A stretch of DNA of 64,000 nucleotides from Rhodoplanes sp. (lineage in GTDB: Bacteria; Pseudomonadota; Alphaproteobacteria; Rhizobiales; Xanthobacteraceae): the NCBI RefSeq assembly GCF_013377085.1, contig NZ_JACAAX010000037.1, positions 1 to 64,000 of the forward strand. Direction: 5' to 3'. The position numbers and the translations under genes were made by a program. The notes beneath the pieces were generated by a model that was given only the letters and a program-made list of their open reading frames with translations, was not told where the DNA came from and made no database searches. This document shows, in pieces, positions 43,079 through 53,450 of the stretch; the stretch's first letter is position 1, and each line of letters starts with the position of its first letter.

Positions 43079-44560
43079 ATGGCAAGCTTCGTGTCGCTCG
43101 ACAGCCTCTCCGAACCGACCTCGGCCGACGCCATGCGCCAGGCCCTGAGCTCCTCGGGTTGCAAGTCCTCCGCCTGCGGGGCGAGCGGCAGCGCGACCGA
43201 CATGCCGACCGAGCTGTGGAACCGGATCAAGGACCATCCGTGCTACTCGGAGGAAGCGCACCACTATTTCGCGCGCATGCATGTCGCCGTGGCGCCGGCC
43301 TGCAACATCCAGTGCAACTACTGCAATCGGAAGTACGACTGCGCCAACGAGAGCCGGCCCGGCGTCGTCTCCGAGAAGCTGACGCCCGACCAGGCCTTCC
43401 GCAAGGTCGTGACGGTCGCCAACGAGGTGCCGCAGCTCTCGGTGCTCGGCATCGCCGGCCCGGGCGACGCCTGCTTCGACTGGAAGAAGACCAAGGCGAC
43501 GTTCGCGCTGGTGGCGCGCGAAATTCCCGACATCAAGCTGTGCATCTCGACCAACGGGCTGGCGCTGCCCGACCATGTCGACGAGCTGGCCGACATGAAC
43601 GTCGACCACGTCACCATCACGATCAACATGGTCGATCCGCTGATCGGAACGAAGATCTATCCGTGGATCTATTTCGAGCACAAACGCTGGACGGGCCTCG
43701 TCGCCTCGCAGATCCTGCACGAGCGGCAGATGCTCGGCCTCGAGATGCTGGCCGAGCGCGGCATTCTGGTGAAGGTCAACTCGGTGCTGATCCCCGGCAT
43801 CAACGACGAGCATCTCGCCGCCGTCAACGCCGCCGTGAAGGCGCGCGGCGCCTTCCTGCACAACATCATGCCGCTGATCTCCGATCCGGCGCACGGCACG
43901 CATTTCGGCCTCACCGGCCAACGCGGCCCGAGCCACGCCGAGCTCACCGCCGTGCAGGACGCCTGCTCGGGCGGCGTCAACCTGATGCGGCATTGCCGCC
44001 AGTGCCGCGCCGACGCCGTCGGTCTTCTCGGCGAGGACCGCGGCCAGGAGTTCATGCTCGATCATATTCCGGAGGACGTCGCCTACGATCCGGCTGCGCG
44101 GGAGGCCTATCGCGAGGTGGTGGCGCGCGAGCGCGACGACCACGTCGCCGCCAAGCAGGAGGCGACGCTGACGCTCGACGCGACCGACAGCGCGGCTCGC
44201 ATCCTGATCGCGGTGGCGACCCGCGGCGGCGGTCGCGTCAACCAGCACTTTGGCCACGCCAAGGAGTTTCAGGTCTACGAGGCCTCGGCCGCCGGTGTGC
44301 GTTTCATCGGCCACCGTAAGGTCGAGGACGCCTATTGCCACGGCGGCTTCGGCGAGGATGCGACGCTCGACAGCGTGCTGCGCACGCTCGACGGCATCGA
44401 CACGGTGCTGTGCGCCAAGATCGGGGACTGCCCGCAGGAGCAGTTGAAGCGCGCCGGCATCGTGGCGAGCGACGCCTTCGCGTTCGACTATATCGAGACG
44501 GCCATCTCGGCCTATTACGCCACCCGCTACGGCCGACCCATGCAGGCGATGATCGCCTGA
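43079..44560 (+). CDS. nifB: NifB, radical SAM FeMo-cofactor precursor synthase
   Basis: 493 residues. Radical-SAM cysteines CNIQCNYC (about 75-82), further cluster-binding Cys near the N-terminus (SGCKSSACG) and CRQC (about 307), and a C-terminal NifX/NifY-like domain (about 380-480, GGGRVNQHFGHAKEFQVYE). NifB fuses two 4Fe-4S units with carbide insertion to give NifB-co. Preceded by two NifA sites and a sigma-54 promoter. First gene of a likely operon nifB-fdx-LRV-nifZ-nifT-SIR2-like. Confidence 0.97.
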   Translation: MASFVSLDSLSEPTSADAMRQALSSSGCKSSACGASGSATDMPTELWNRIKDHPCYSEEAHHYFARMHVAVAPACNIQCNYCNRKYDCANESRPGVVSEKLTPDQAFRKVVTVANEVPQLSVLGIAGPGDACFDWKKTKATFALVAREIPDIKLCISTNGLALPDHVDELADMNVDHVTITINMVDPLIGTKIYPWIYFEHKRWTGLVASQILHERQMLGLEMLAERGILVKVNSVLIPGINDEHLAAVNAAVKARGAFLHNIMPLISDPAHGTHFGLTGQRGPSHAELTAVQDACSGGVNLMRHCRQCRADAVGLLGEDRGQEFMLDHIPEDVAYDPAAREAYREVVARERDDHVAAKQEATLTLDATDSAARILIAVATRGGGRVNQHFGHAKEFQVYEASAAGVRFIGHRKVEDAYCHGGFGEDATLDSVLRTLDGIDTVLCAKIGDCPQEQLKRAGIVASDAFAFDYIETAISAYYATRYGRPMQAMIA

Positions 44561-44596
44561 CGGAGCCGACCCGGCCCGACATGAAGGAGACCAATC

Positions 44597-44785
44597 ATGG
44601 CTTTGAAGATCGTGGCATCGCAGTGCACCGTGTGCGGCGCATGCGAGTTCGAATGCCCGAACGCCGCCATCAAGATGAAGCGCGACGTCTACATCATCGA
44701 CCCGGCCAAATGCACAGAATGCGACGGCGACGATCCGAAATGCGCTGCGGTGTGCCCGGTGCCGAACACCTGCATCGCCGCCTGA
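44597..44785 (+). CDS. fdxN: 2[4Fe-4S] ferredoxin, FdxN-type
   Basis: 62 residues with [13 protein letters not shown] and [16 protein letters not shown], an eight-to-nine Cys bacterial ferredoxin with a longer second-cluster loop, as in FdxN of phototrophs and rhizobia. It is encoded next to nifB and can donate electrons to nitrogenase or to NifB. AAGGAG lies upstream of the ATG. Confidence 0.9.
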   Translation: MALKIVASQCTVCGACEFECPNAAIKMKRDVYIIDPAKCTECDGDDPKCAAVCPVPNTCIAA

Positions 44786-44795
44786 GCGACGCGCC

Positions 44796-45599
44796 ATGAC
44801 GAGCGCGGGCAGTGCCGCCGCCCTGCCGGAGCCGACCGATTGGCTCGGCCGGCCGGTGTCGTGCGCGGACTGCCCGCACGAGGGCATCCGGGCGAAAGGG
44901 CGATGCGACCGCGGCCGCATCTGCGTGCGCGATCGCCGAGCGCGCCGCATCGACCGCTTCTTCGCCGAAAACCCCGGCGAAGCCGAGCAATATCTGGCGC
45001 ATCCCTATTTCGAGATCCGTGTGCTGGCGGCCCGGCGCGCCAGCGTGTTCCTTCTGCCGCCGCTCATCGACGATCCTGAGCCAGACGTGCGGGCCGTGGT
45101 GGCGCAACGCCTGCCGCTCGCGCGCATCGCGCGGCTGCGCGACGATCCCGACCGAAAGGTCCGCATGGTGATGGCGCAACGCCTGGAGGGTGCCGCGCTC
45201 GTGCCCATGCTGGCGGATCCGGACTATGCGGTGCGGCTCGTCGCCGTTCGCCACGTGCCCCCCGACATTCTGCCGGGCGCCATGCAGGATCCCGATCCGC
45301 AGGTGCGCTGCGAGGTCGCCCGCCGGGTCAAGCCGGACGTGCTGCCGGCGATGCTCTACGACGTCGATCCGCTGGTGCGCATGGTGGCGGCGGAGCGCCT
45401 CGATTCGGCCCAGCTCGTCGCGCTGACCGGCGATCCCGATCTGCGCGTCCGCTGGATTGTCGCTGACCGCGGCGCCCCGGCGGCACTGATGCAGCTTCAC
45501 GACGATCCCGATCCAGAGGTGCGCGGTCGCGCCCGCGATCGCCTCGACGCCCTGCACGGGAAGACCACGGAGGAGGGCGGCCATGGGCCTCGGGCGTGA
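44796..45599 (+). CDS. LRV (leucine-rich repeat variant) Fe-S protein
   Basis: 267 residues. The N-terminal CADCPHEG...GRCDRGRICVRD segment (about 23-47) supplies Cys ligands for a 4Fe-4S cluster; then about eight 24-residue helical repeats (DPEPDVRAVVAQRLPLARIA, DPDRKVRMVMAQRLEGAAL and onward). The structure of the Azotobacter homologue, encoded near nif genes, showed this LRV superhelix with an N-terminal cluster. Function is unknown. The last 17 bases overlap nifZ. Confidence 0.85.
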   Translation: MTSAGSAAALPEPTDWLGRPVSCADCPHEGIRAKGRCDRGRICVRDRRARRIDRFFAENPGEAEQYLAHPYFEIRVLAARRASVFLLPPLIDDPEPDVRAVVAQRLPLARIARLRDDPDRKVRMVMAQRLEGAALVPMLADPDYAVRLVAVRHVPPDILPGAMQDPDPQVRCEVARRVKPDVLPAMLYDVDPLVRMVAAERLDSAQLVALTGDPDLRVRWIVADRGAPAALMQLHDDPDPEVRGRARDRLDALHGKTTEEGGHGPRA

Positions 45600-45900
45600 G
45601 CAGGAGGTCGAGATCCACGACACGCCCCGCTTCATGCCGGGCGAGAAGGTGCAGTCGACCAAGTACGTCAAGAACGACGGCACCTATCCGCGCCGTGAGA
45701 TCGGCGACATTTTGGTCCGCAAGGGCGACGTCGGCTATGTGCGCGACGTCGGCACCTTCCTGCAGCAGTTCTACGTCTATGCCGTGGAGTTCGTCGACAG
45801 CGCCGTCATCGTCGGTATGCGCGGCCGTGAGCTCGTCAGCCTCGATCGCGTCGCCGAGTCGGCGGCGCCCACCTCTCAGCCCGGGGACTTTTCGCCGTGA
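45583..45900 (+). CDS. nifZ: NifZ, nitrogenase maturation protein
   Basis: 105 residues; the conserved core FMPGEKVQSTKYVKNDGTYP and GYVRDVGTFLQQFYVYAVEF is the NifZ signature. NifZ assists formation of the second P-cluster in NifDK. Overlaps the genes on both sides (17 bases with the LRV gene, 4 with nifT). Confidence 0.92.
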   Translation: MGLGREQEVEIHDTPRFMPGEKVQSTKYVKNDGTYPRREIGDILVRKGDVGYVRDVGTFLQQFYVYAVEFVDSAVIVGMRGRELVSLDRVAESAAPTSQPGDFSP

Positions 45901-46109
45901 AGATCATGATCCGCCGCACCGACAAGGGCCTGTCCGCCTATGTGCCGAAGAAGGATCTCGAGCAGCCCATCGTCGAGCTCGAGAAGGACGCGCTGTGGGG
46001 CGGCTGGGTGAAGCTGAAGAACGGCTGGGTGCTGGCGCTGCCTGATCTGCCGCCGGAGACCCGGCTCCCCATCACGGTCGAAGCCAAGCGGCTCGGCGAG
46101 GACGCATGA
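45897..46109 (+). CDS. nifT: NifT/FixU family protein
   Basis: 70 residues from GTG 45897, whose TG is shared with the nifZ stop. MKIMIRRTDKGLSAYVPKKD and LWGGWVKLKNGWVLALPDLP match NifT/FixU. Role undefined; mutants in other species have little phenotype. Confidence 0.9.
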   Translation: MKIMIRRTDKGLSAYVPKKDLEQPIVELEKDALWGGWVKLKNGWVLALPDLPPETRLPITVEAKRLGEDA

Positions 46110-46996
46110 CGAGCCCGCAGGCGATCACGCAGACGGCTGTGCCCACGGCCGAGACCGAGGAGCTTGCGCCGCCGGCCGGGCGGGAACGCCTCGCCGGGCT
46201 CGCCGCCGATCTGCGGGCCGGCAAGCTGGTGCCCTATCTCGGCCCCGACCTCCTGCCGGACACGACGAGCGTGCCGCGCACGCCCGAGGCGCTGGCGCTC
46301 GCGCTCCACGCTCGCGTCGCGGTGTCGAGCCGCATCCGCGGCAATCTGTGGACGACGGCGCAGTCGATCGAAAGCCGGCGGCACCGAACGACCCTGACGG
46401 CCCTGATGGCCGAGATCTTTCGTGCGGCCGTCCCGCCGACGGCGCTGCATCGCGCCCTCGCCGCGCTGCCGCTGCCTCTGATCGTCGACACCTGGTACGA
46501 CGGCGCGATGCGCGCGGCCCTGGTCGAGAGCGGCCGCACCGACTGGGGCGAGATCCAGGGCATCACCCGTGCCCACCAGACCGACGGCAACTGGAGCCGC
46601 ACCTACGATGCAACCGGCGCCGAGGTCGACCCGGCGGTGGCCGCGGGGTGGACCACGGTGCTCTACAAGCCGCATGGCGGGGTCGTTCCGGCGCAGAATT
46701 TCCTGGTGTCGGATTCCGACTATGTCGAGGTCCTCACCGAGATCGACATCCAGACGCCGATCCCGCCGGCCGTGAAGGAGCGCCGGAGCGGCCGGGGCTT
46801 CCTGTTTGTCGGCACCCGCTTCCATGACCAGATGCTGCGCATCTTCGCCGGCCAGATCGCCAAACGTTCCGGTAGCGGCCATGCCGCGCTGGTCGATTCC
46901 GTCATGCTCACCCGCAACGAGGCGCGCTTTCTCACCACCCTCGGCGCCGATCCTGTCGCGGCCACGGCCGACGAATTCGCAGCGCTGCTGGGCTGA
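46106..46996 (+). CDS. SIR2-like protein of the nif operon
   Basis: 296 residues, overlapping nifT by four bases (ATGA). The region GKLVPYLGPDLLPD (about 39-52) and the end motif GFLFVGTRFHDQMLRIFA (about 230-247) recall SIR2-like Rossmann proteins, but the canonical GAGxS/NAD motif and catalytic His are not clear. Similar genes lie in nif clusters of other alphaproteobacteria and Azotobacter. An NAD-related role in protecting or modifying nitrogenase is possible but untested. Confidence 0.6.
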   Translation: MTSPQAITQTAVPTAETEELAPPAGRERLAGLAADLRAGKLVPYLGPDLLPDTTSVPRTPEALALALHARVAVSSRIRGNLWTTAQSIESRRHRTTLTALMAEIFRAAVPPTALHRALAALPLPLIVDTWYDGAMRAALVESGRTDWGEIQGITRAHQTDGNWSRTYDATGAEVDPAVAAGWTTVLYKPHGGVVPAQNFLVSDSDYVEVLTEIDIQTPIPPAVKERRSGRGFLFVGTRFHDQMLRIFAGQIAKRSGSGHAALVDSVMLTRNEARFLTTLGADPVAATADEFAALLG

Positions 46997-48418
<1,422 letters not shown>

Positions 48419-48442
48419 GCCGGCCACCCATGCGCGAGAGCA

Positions 48443-48465
48443 GGCGGCGGGTCCGGCCCGCCGCC
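48443..48465. promoter_or_regulatory. nifH-nifD intergenic hairpin
   Basis: GGCGGCGGG-TCCGG-CCCGCCGCC, a perfect 9-bp stem with 5-base loop, 25 bases after the nifH stop. Likely stabilises nifH mRNA or attenuates read-through, favouring excess Fe protein. Confidence 0.6.
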
Positions 48466-48494
48466 GCCAAAAGATCACGAACGAGGAACGAGCC

Positions 48495-50009
48495 ATGAGC
48501 CTCGATTACGAGAATGACGGCGCCCTCCACGAGAAAGTCATCGAGGAGGTGTTGTCGGCCTATCCGGACAAGTTCGCCAAGCGGCGCAAGAAGCACCTCA
48601 GCGTCGCCAAGGGCGCCGAGGAAGGCGCCACCGGAGCCGAGGGCGAGGATGGCCAGGTCCTCTCCGAATGCGACGTCAAGTCGAACATCAAGTCGATCCC
48701 TGGCGTGATGACCGTCCGGGGCTGCGCCTATGCCGGCTCCAAAGGCGTGGTGTGGGGTCCGATCAAGGACATGGTCCATATCAGCCACGGCCCGGTCGGC
48801 TGCGGGCAGTACTCCTGGTCGCAGCGCCGCAACTACTATGTCGGCACGACCGGCATCGACACCTTCGTCACCATGCAGGTCACCTCCGACTTCCAGGAGC
48901 GTGACATCGTGTTCGGCGGCGACAAGAAGCTCACCAAGGTGATCGACGAGCTGGAGCAGATGTTCCCGCTCAGCCACGGCATCACGATCCAGTCGGAATG
49001 TCCGATCGGCCTGATCGGCGACGACATCGAGGCGGTTGCGAAGAAGAAGACCAAGGAGATCGACAAGACCATCGTGCCGGTCCGCTGCGAGGGCTTCCGC
49101 GGCGTGTCGCAGTCGCTCGGCCACCACATCGCCAACGACACGATCCGCGACTGGGTGCTCGACAAGAAGGACAATGCCTTCGAGGCCGGCCCCTACGACG
49201 TCAACGTCATCGGCGACTACAACATCGGCGGCGACGCATGGGCCTCGCGCATCCTGCTCGAGGAGATCGGCCTCCGCGTGGTCGGCAACTGGTCCGGCGA
49301 TGCGACGCTCGGCGAGATCGAGCGTTCGCCCAAGGCGAAGCTCAACCTCATCCACTGCTACCGGTCGATGAACTACATTTGCCGGCACATGGAGGAGAAG
49401 TACGGCATCGCCTGGATGGAGTACAACTTCTTCGGTCCCTCGCAGATCGCCGTGAGCTTGCGCAAGATCGCCAAGCATTTCGGCCCCGAGATCGAGGCCA
49501 AAGCCGAGGCCGTGATCGAGAAGTACAAGCCGTTGGTCGATGCCGTGATCGCGAAGTACCGGCCGCGGCTCGAGGGCAAGAGCGTCATGCTCTACGTCGG
49601 CGGTCTGCGCCCGCGCCACGTGATCACGGCCTACGAAGATCTGGGCATGGAGATCGCCGGGACCGGCTACGAGTTCGCCCACAGCGACGACTATCAGCGG
49701 ACCGGCCACTATGTCCGCAAGGGCACGCTGATCTACGACGACGTGACCGGCTACGAGCTCGAGAAGTTCATCGAGCGCATCCGGCCCGACCTGGTCGGCT
49801 CCGGCATCAAGGAGAAGTACCCGGTCCAGAAGATGGGCATCCCGTTCCGGCAGATGCATTCGTGGGACTATTCGGGCCCGTATCACGGCTACGACGGTTT
49901 CGCGATCTTCGCCCGCGACATGGATCTCGCCATCAACAATCCGGTGTGGGGCCTGTTCGACCCGCCCTGGAAGAAGGACGAGGCGCCTCTTCTGCAAGCC
50001 GCCGAATAG
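48495..50009 (+). CDS. nifD: NifD, nitrogenase MoFe protein alpha subunit
   Basis: 504 residues. P-cluster ligands in RGCAYAG (about 77), VGCGQYS (about 103) and SECPIG (about 168); FeMo-co ligands Cys in LIHCYRS (about 287) and His in QMHSWDYSG (about 455). The FeMo-co pocket loop GGLRPRH is intact. This is the molybdenum, not vanadium or iron-only, type: no vnfG/anfG gene follows. A nifD insertion of about 20 residues near 40-60 ([13 protein letters not shown]) is typical of group I/II alpha sequences. Confidence 0.98.
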   Translation: MSLDYENDGALHEKVIEEVLSAYPDKFAKRRKKHLSVAKGAEEGATGAEGEDGQVLSECDVKSNIKSIPGVMTVRGCAYAGSKGVVWGPIKDMVHISHGPVGCGQYSWSQRRNYYVGTTGIDTFVTMQVTSDFQERDIVFGGDKKLTKVIDELEQMFPLSHGITIQSECPIGLIGDDIEAVAKKKTKEIDKTIVPVRCEGFRGVSQSLGHHIANDTIRDWVLDKKDNAFEAGPYDVNVIGDYNIGGDAWASRILLEEIGLRVVGNWSGDATLGEIERSPKAKLNLIHCYRSMNYICRHMEEKYGIAWMEYNFFGPSQIAVSLRKIAKHFGPEIEAKAEAVIEKYKPLVDAVIAKYRPRLEGKSVMLYVGGLRPRHVITAYEDLGMEIAGTGYEFAHSDDYQRTGHYVRKGTLIYDDVTGYELEKFIERIRPDLVGSGIKEKYPVQKMGIPFRQMHSWDYSGPYHGYDGFAIFARDMDLAINNPVWGLFDPPWKKDEAPLLQAAE

Positions 50010-50047
50010 ACGCTCCGCGCGGGTTCCCGGCACTCGCGCCGGGGAAA

Positions 50048-50079
50048 CCGCGGCGGGTGGGCTCGCCTTCCCGCCGCGG
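50048..50079. promoter_or_regulatory. nifD-nifK intergenic hairpin 1
   Basis: CCGCGGCGGG and CCCGCCGCGG, perfect 10-bp arms with a 12-base loop. Confidence 0.6.
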
Positions 50080-50137
50080 ACTCCCCGAGCCGGTTCGGGC
50101 CTCGCGGATCGTCCACTGACTGGATCTCTCGGCGTCG

Positions 50138-50183
50138 GAGCGCGTTCGGACGCACCTTCGGGATCTGATTTCTGAACGCGCTC
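50138..50183. promoter_or_regulatory. nifD-nifK intergenic hairpin 2
   Basis: GAGCGCGTTC and GAACGCGCTC, perfect 10-bp arms separated by 26 bases. With hairpin 1 it explains the unusual 226-base gap between two subunit genes normally a few dozen bases apart. Confidence 0.55.
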
Positions 50184-50235
50184 TCAGTCGTGTGCCGCCG
50201 TATGGCGCGGCCGCGCGAGATGACAGGAGCTCACG

Positions 50236-51774
50236 ATGCCTCAGTCGGCCGAAAAGGTTCTAGACCACGCGAAACTGTTCCACGAGCCGGAATACCAGGA
50301 GATGCTGGCGCGCAAGCGCGATACCTTCGAGTGTCCCGCGTCGGCCGAGGCGGTCGAGGCTCAGCGCGAGTACACCAAGACCTGGGGCTATCGCGAGAAG
50401 AACCTCGCCCGCGAGGCGGCGGTGATCAACCCCGCCAAGGCGTGCCAGCCGCTCGGCGCCGTGTTTGCCGCAGCCGGCTTCGAGAAGACGATGTCGTTCG
50501 TGCACGGCTCGCAGGGCTGCGTCGCCTACTACCGCTCGCATCTGTCGCGCCACTTCAAGGAGCCGGCGTCGGCGGTCTCCTCCTCGATGACCGAGGATGC
50601 GGCGGTGTTCGGCGGCCTCAACAACATGATCGACGGGCTCGCCAACACCTACTCGCTCTACGAGCCCAAGATGATCGCCGTCTCGACGACCTGCATGGCC
50701 GAGGTCATCGGCGACGACTTGAAGTCGTTCATCCAGAACGCCAAGAAAAAAGGTTCGGTGCCGGAGGAATACGACGTTCCCTTCGCGCACACGCCCGCCT
50801 TCGTCGGCAGCCATGTCGACGGCTACGACAACATGATCAAGGGCGTGCTGGATCACTTCTGGGCCGGCAAGGAGCGCAAGGCCGGCGACACCATCAACAT
50901 CATTCCGGGCTTCGACGGCTTCTGCGTCGGCAACAACCGCGAGTACAAGCGCATCCTCGATCTGATGGGCGTGAAGTACACGCTGATCCAGGACGCCTCC
51001 GATCAGTTCGACACGCCTTCCGACGGCCACTTCCGGATGTATTCGGGCGGCACCACGCTGGCCGACACCGAGGCCGCGCTGAACGCCAAGGCGACCGTGT
51101 CGCTGCAGGCCTGGTGCACGCGCAAGACGCTCGACTATATCGGCGAGACCGGTCAGGAGACGGCGAGCTTCCACTATCCGCTCGGGGTCGCCGCGACCGA
51201 CGAGCTGCTGATGAAGATCTCGGCGCTCGCCGGGGTCGCGATCCCGGAGCAGCTCACGCTCGAGCGCGGCCGCCTGATCGACGCCATGGCCGACAGCCAG
51301 GCCTATCTGCACGGCAAGAAGTACGCGATCTTCGGCGATCCGGACTTCGTCCAGGCGATGGCGCGCTTCGTCATGGAGACGGGTGGCGAGCCGACGCATT
51401 GCCTCGCCACCAACGGTACCAAAGCGTGGGAGGAGGAGATGCGGACGCTGCTCGCCTCCTCGCCGTTCGGCGGCGACGCCAAGGTGTGGGGCGGCAAGGA
51501 TCTGTGGGCGCTGCGTTCGCTGATGCTCACCGAACCTGTCGATTTCCTGATCGGCAGCTCCTACGGGAAGTATCTCGAGCGCGACACCGGCACGCCGCTG
51601 ATCCGCCTCACCTTCCCGATCTTCGACCGGCACCATCACCACCGCTTCCCGCTGGTCGGCTATCAGGGCGGGCTGCGGCTGCTGACCACCATCCTCGACA
51701 AGGTGTTCGACAAGCTCGACCGCGACTCCGAGGTGCCGGCCAAGACCGACATCTCTTTCGACCTGACGCGCTGA
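50236..51774 (+). CDS. nifK: NifK, nitrogenase MoFe protein beta subunit
   Basis: 512 residues. P-cluster ligands in AKACQPLG (about 70), [10 protein letters not shown] (about 95) and [12 protein letters not shown] (about 153), plus the Ser region [13 protein letters not shown]. Pairs with NifD as the alpha2-beta2 MoFe protein. CAGGAG precedes the ATG. Because the gap from nifD is long, translation must initiate independently. Confidence 0.98.
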   Translation: MPQSAEKVLDHAKLFHEPEYQEMLARKRDTFECPASAEAVEAQREYTKTWGYREKNLAREAAVINPAKACQPLGAVFAAAGFEKTMSFVHGSQGCVAYYRSHLSRHFKEPASAVSSSMTEDAAVFGGLNNMIDGLANTYSLYEPKMIAVSTTCMAEVIGDDLKSFIQNAKKKGSVPEEYDVPFAHTPAFVGSHVDGYDNMIKGVLDHFWAGKERKAGDTINIIPGFDGFCVGNNREYKRILDLMGVKYTLIQDASDQFDTPSDGHFRMYSGGTTLADTEAALNAKATVSLQAWCTRKTLDYIGETGQETASFHYPLGVAATDELLMKISALAGVAIPEQLTLERGRLIDAMADSQAYLHGKKYAIFGDPDFVQAMARFVMETGGEPTHCLATNGTKAWEEEMRTLLASSPFGGDAKVWGGKDLWALRSLMLTEPVDFLIGSSYGKYLERDTGTPLIRLTFPIFDRHHHHRFPLVGYQGGLRLLTTILDKVFDKLDRDSEVPAKTDISFDLTR

Positions 51775-51791
51775 GGCGCGTGTACGGACGA

Positions 51792-51816
51792 CCGCCGCGG
51801 CGCGGTGCCGCGGCGG
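51792..51816. promoter_or_regulatory. nifK-nifE intergenic hairpin
   Basis: CCGCCGCGGC-GCGGT-GCCGCGGCGG, perfect 10-bp stem with 5-base loop between the structural and cofactor genes. It may act as a partial terminator or processing stop, lowering nifEN output. Confidence 0.6.
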
Positions 51817-51838
51817 AAGCCTCCGGGAGGCGAGCCGC

Positions 51839-53449
51839 ATGTTGAAGGACAAGGTCAAGGCGCTGTTCGACGAGCCGGCTTGCGGCGTCAACCAGGCCAA
51901 GTCCGAGAAGGACCGCAAGGCCGGCTGCTCGAAGCCGCTGACGCCCGGGGCGGCCGCCGGGGGGTGCGCCTTCGACGGCGCCAAGATCGCCCTGCAGCCG
52001 GTCACCGATGCGGCGCATCTCATCCACGGCCCGCTCGCCTGCGAAGGCAACTCCTGGGACAATCGCGGGTCCGGCTCGTCCGGCTCGGATCTCTGGCGGC
52101 GCAGCTTCACCACCGACCTCACCGAGCTCGATATCGTCACCGGCCAGGGCGAAAAGAAGCTCTACCGGGGGATCCGCGAGATCGCCCAGCGCTTCGCCCC
52201 GGCCGCCGTGTTCGTCTATTCCACCTGCGTCACCGCGCTGATCGGCGACGACATCGACGCGGTGTGCAAGCATGCCAGCGCCAAATACGGCCTGCCGGTC
52301 ATCCCGGTGAACGGCGCCGGCTTCGTCGGCTCGAAGAATCTCGGCAACAAGATCGCCGGCCAGGCGCTGCTCGACCACGTCATCGGCACGGTCGAGCCGG
52401 ACGACGTGGGGCCGACCGACATCGTCATCCTCGGCGAATTCAATCTCGCCGGCGAATTCTGGCAGGTGAAGCCGCTGTTCGACCGGCTCGGCATCCGCGT
52501 GCGCGCCTGCGTCCCCGGCGATGCCCGCTATGCCGAGATCGCCGGCGCCCACACGGCGCGCGCCACCATGGTGGTGTGCTCGACCGCGCTCGTCGGCCTT
52601 GCCCGGCAGATGACGGAGCGTTGGGGCATTCCGTATTTTGAGGGCTCGTTCTACGGCGTGCTCGACACTTCGGAGTCGCTGCGCCAGGTCGCGCGCCTTC
52701 TGGTCGCGCGCGGGGCCCCCGATGATCTGATCGCCCGCACCGAGGCACTGGTGACGGAGGAGGAATCCCGCGTCGCCGCCCGGCTCGATCCCTATCGCGA
52801 AAAGCTCGCCGGCAAGCGCGTGCTGCTCAACACCGGCGGCGTCAAGTCGTGGTCGGTGGTCGCCGCCCTGATGGAGATCGGGATGGAGATCGTCGGCACC
52901 TCGGTGAAGAAGTCCACGCCCGAGGACCGCGAGCGCATCAAGATCCTGATGCGGGAAGACCCGCACATGTTCGAATCGATGGCGCCGCGCGACCTCTACA
53001 AGATGCTGGCCGACGGCGAGGCCGACATCATGCTGTCGGGCGGCCGCACCCAGTTCATCGCCCTCAAGGCCAAGACGCCCTGGCTCGACATCAACCAGGA
53101 GCGCGTCCACCCCTATGCCGGCTACGATGGCATGGTCGAGCTGGTGAAGCAGATCGATCTCGCCCTCCACAATCCGATGTGGGCACAGGTGCGCGCGCCG
53201 GCGCCGTGGGACGAGGACGGAAACCTGATCGAGACGGTGGTGGCGCTTGCCGCAGCCACTTCACCCTCCCCCCTCCAGGGGGAGGTGAAGGAGAGTGCTG
53301 TGGAGGCGGCCCAGCCCGACGATTCCTTCGCGGCTCGGCATCGAAAAAAGTTCTCCGAGAGCCGGGTGGAAAACTCCGATCCGGAGTATCTGGCGCGGCA
53401 TCGGAAAAAATTCGCCAAGACCGATGCCGACGACATGGGCGAGTGCTGA
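51839..53449 (+). CDS. nifE: NifE, FeMo-cofactor scaffold alpha subunit
   Basis: 536 residues. Cluster ligand regions GPLACEGNSWDNRGS and VYSTCVTALIGDD, homologous to NifD, without the FeMo-co His. The conserved core ends near residue 470. The tail is odd: residues 474-484 (SPSPLQGEVKE) are encoded by a family C palindromic repeat, and the segment ARHRKKF occurs twice (about 499 and 520). The frame is intact to the stop, two bases before nifN, so the protein is probably functional. NifEN converts NifB-co to FeMo-co. Confidence 0.95.
   Translation: MLKDKVKALFDEPACGVNQAKSEKDRKAGCSKPLTPGAAAGGCAFDGAKIALQPVTDAAHLIHGPLACEGNSWDNRGSGSSGSDLWRRSFTTDLTELDIVTGQGEKKLYRGIREIAQRFAPAAVFVYSTCVTALIGDDIDAVCKHASAKYGLPVIPVNGAGFVGSKNLGNKIAGQALLDHVIGTVEPDDVGPTDIVILGEFNLAGEFWQVKPLFDRLGIRVRACVPGDARYAEIAGAHTARATMVVCSTALVGLARQMTERWGIPYFEGSFYGVLDTSESLRQVARLLVARGAPDDLIARTEALVTEEESRVAARLDPYREKLAGKRVLLNTGGVKSWSVVAALMEIGMEIVGTSVKKSTPEDRERIKILMREDPHMFESMAPRDLYKMLADGEADIMLSGGRTQFIALKAKTPWLDINQERVHPYAGYDGMVELVKQIDLALHNPMWAQVRAPAPWDEDGNLIETVVALAAATSPSPLQGEVKESAVEAAQPDDSFAARHRKKFSESRVENSDPEYLARHRKKFAKTDADDMGEC
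53259..53290. repeat. family C palindrome inside nifE
   Basis: CTTCACCCTCCCCCCT pairs with CCAGGGGGAGGTGAAG, the same ends as the intergenic copy at 62541. It is in frame and 32 bases long, with no stop on the coding strand. Confidence 0.8.
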
Positions 53450-53450
53450 C

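Noticed and set aside
42152-44950. 932-residue minus-strand open frame across nifA and nifB
   Set aside because: Fully antisense to two certain genes and lacks domain features.
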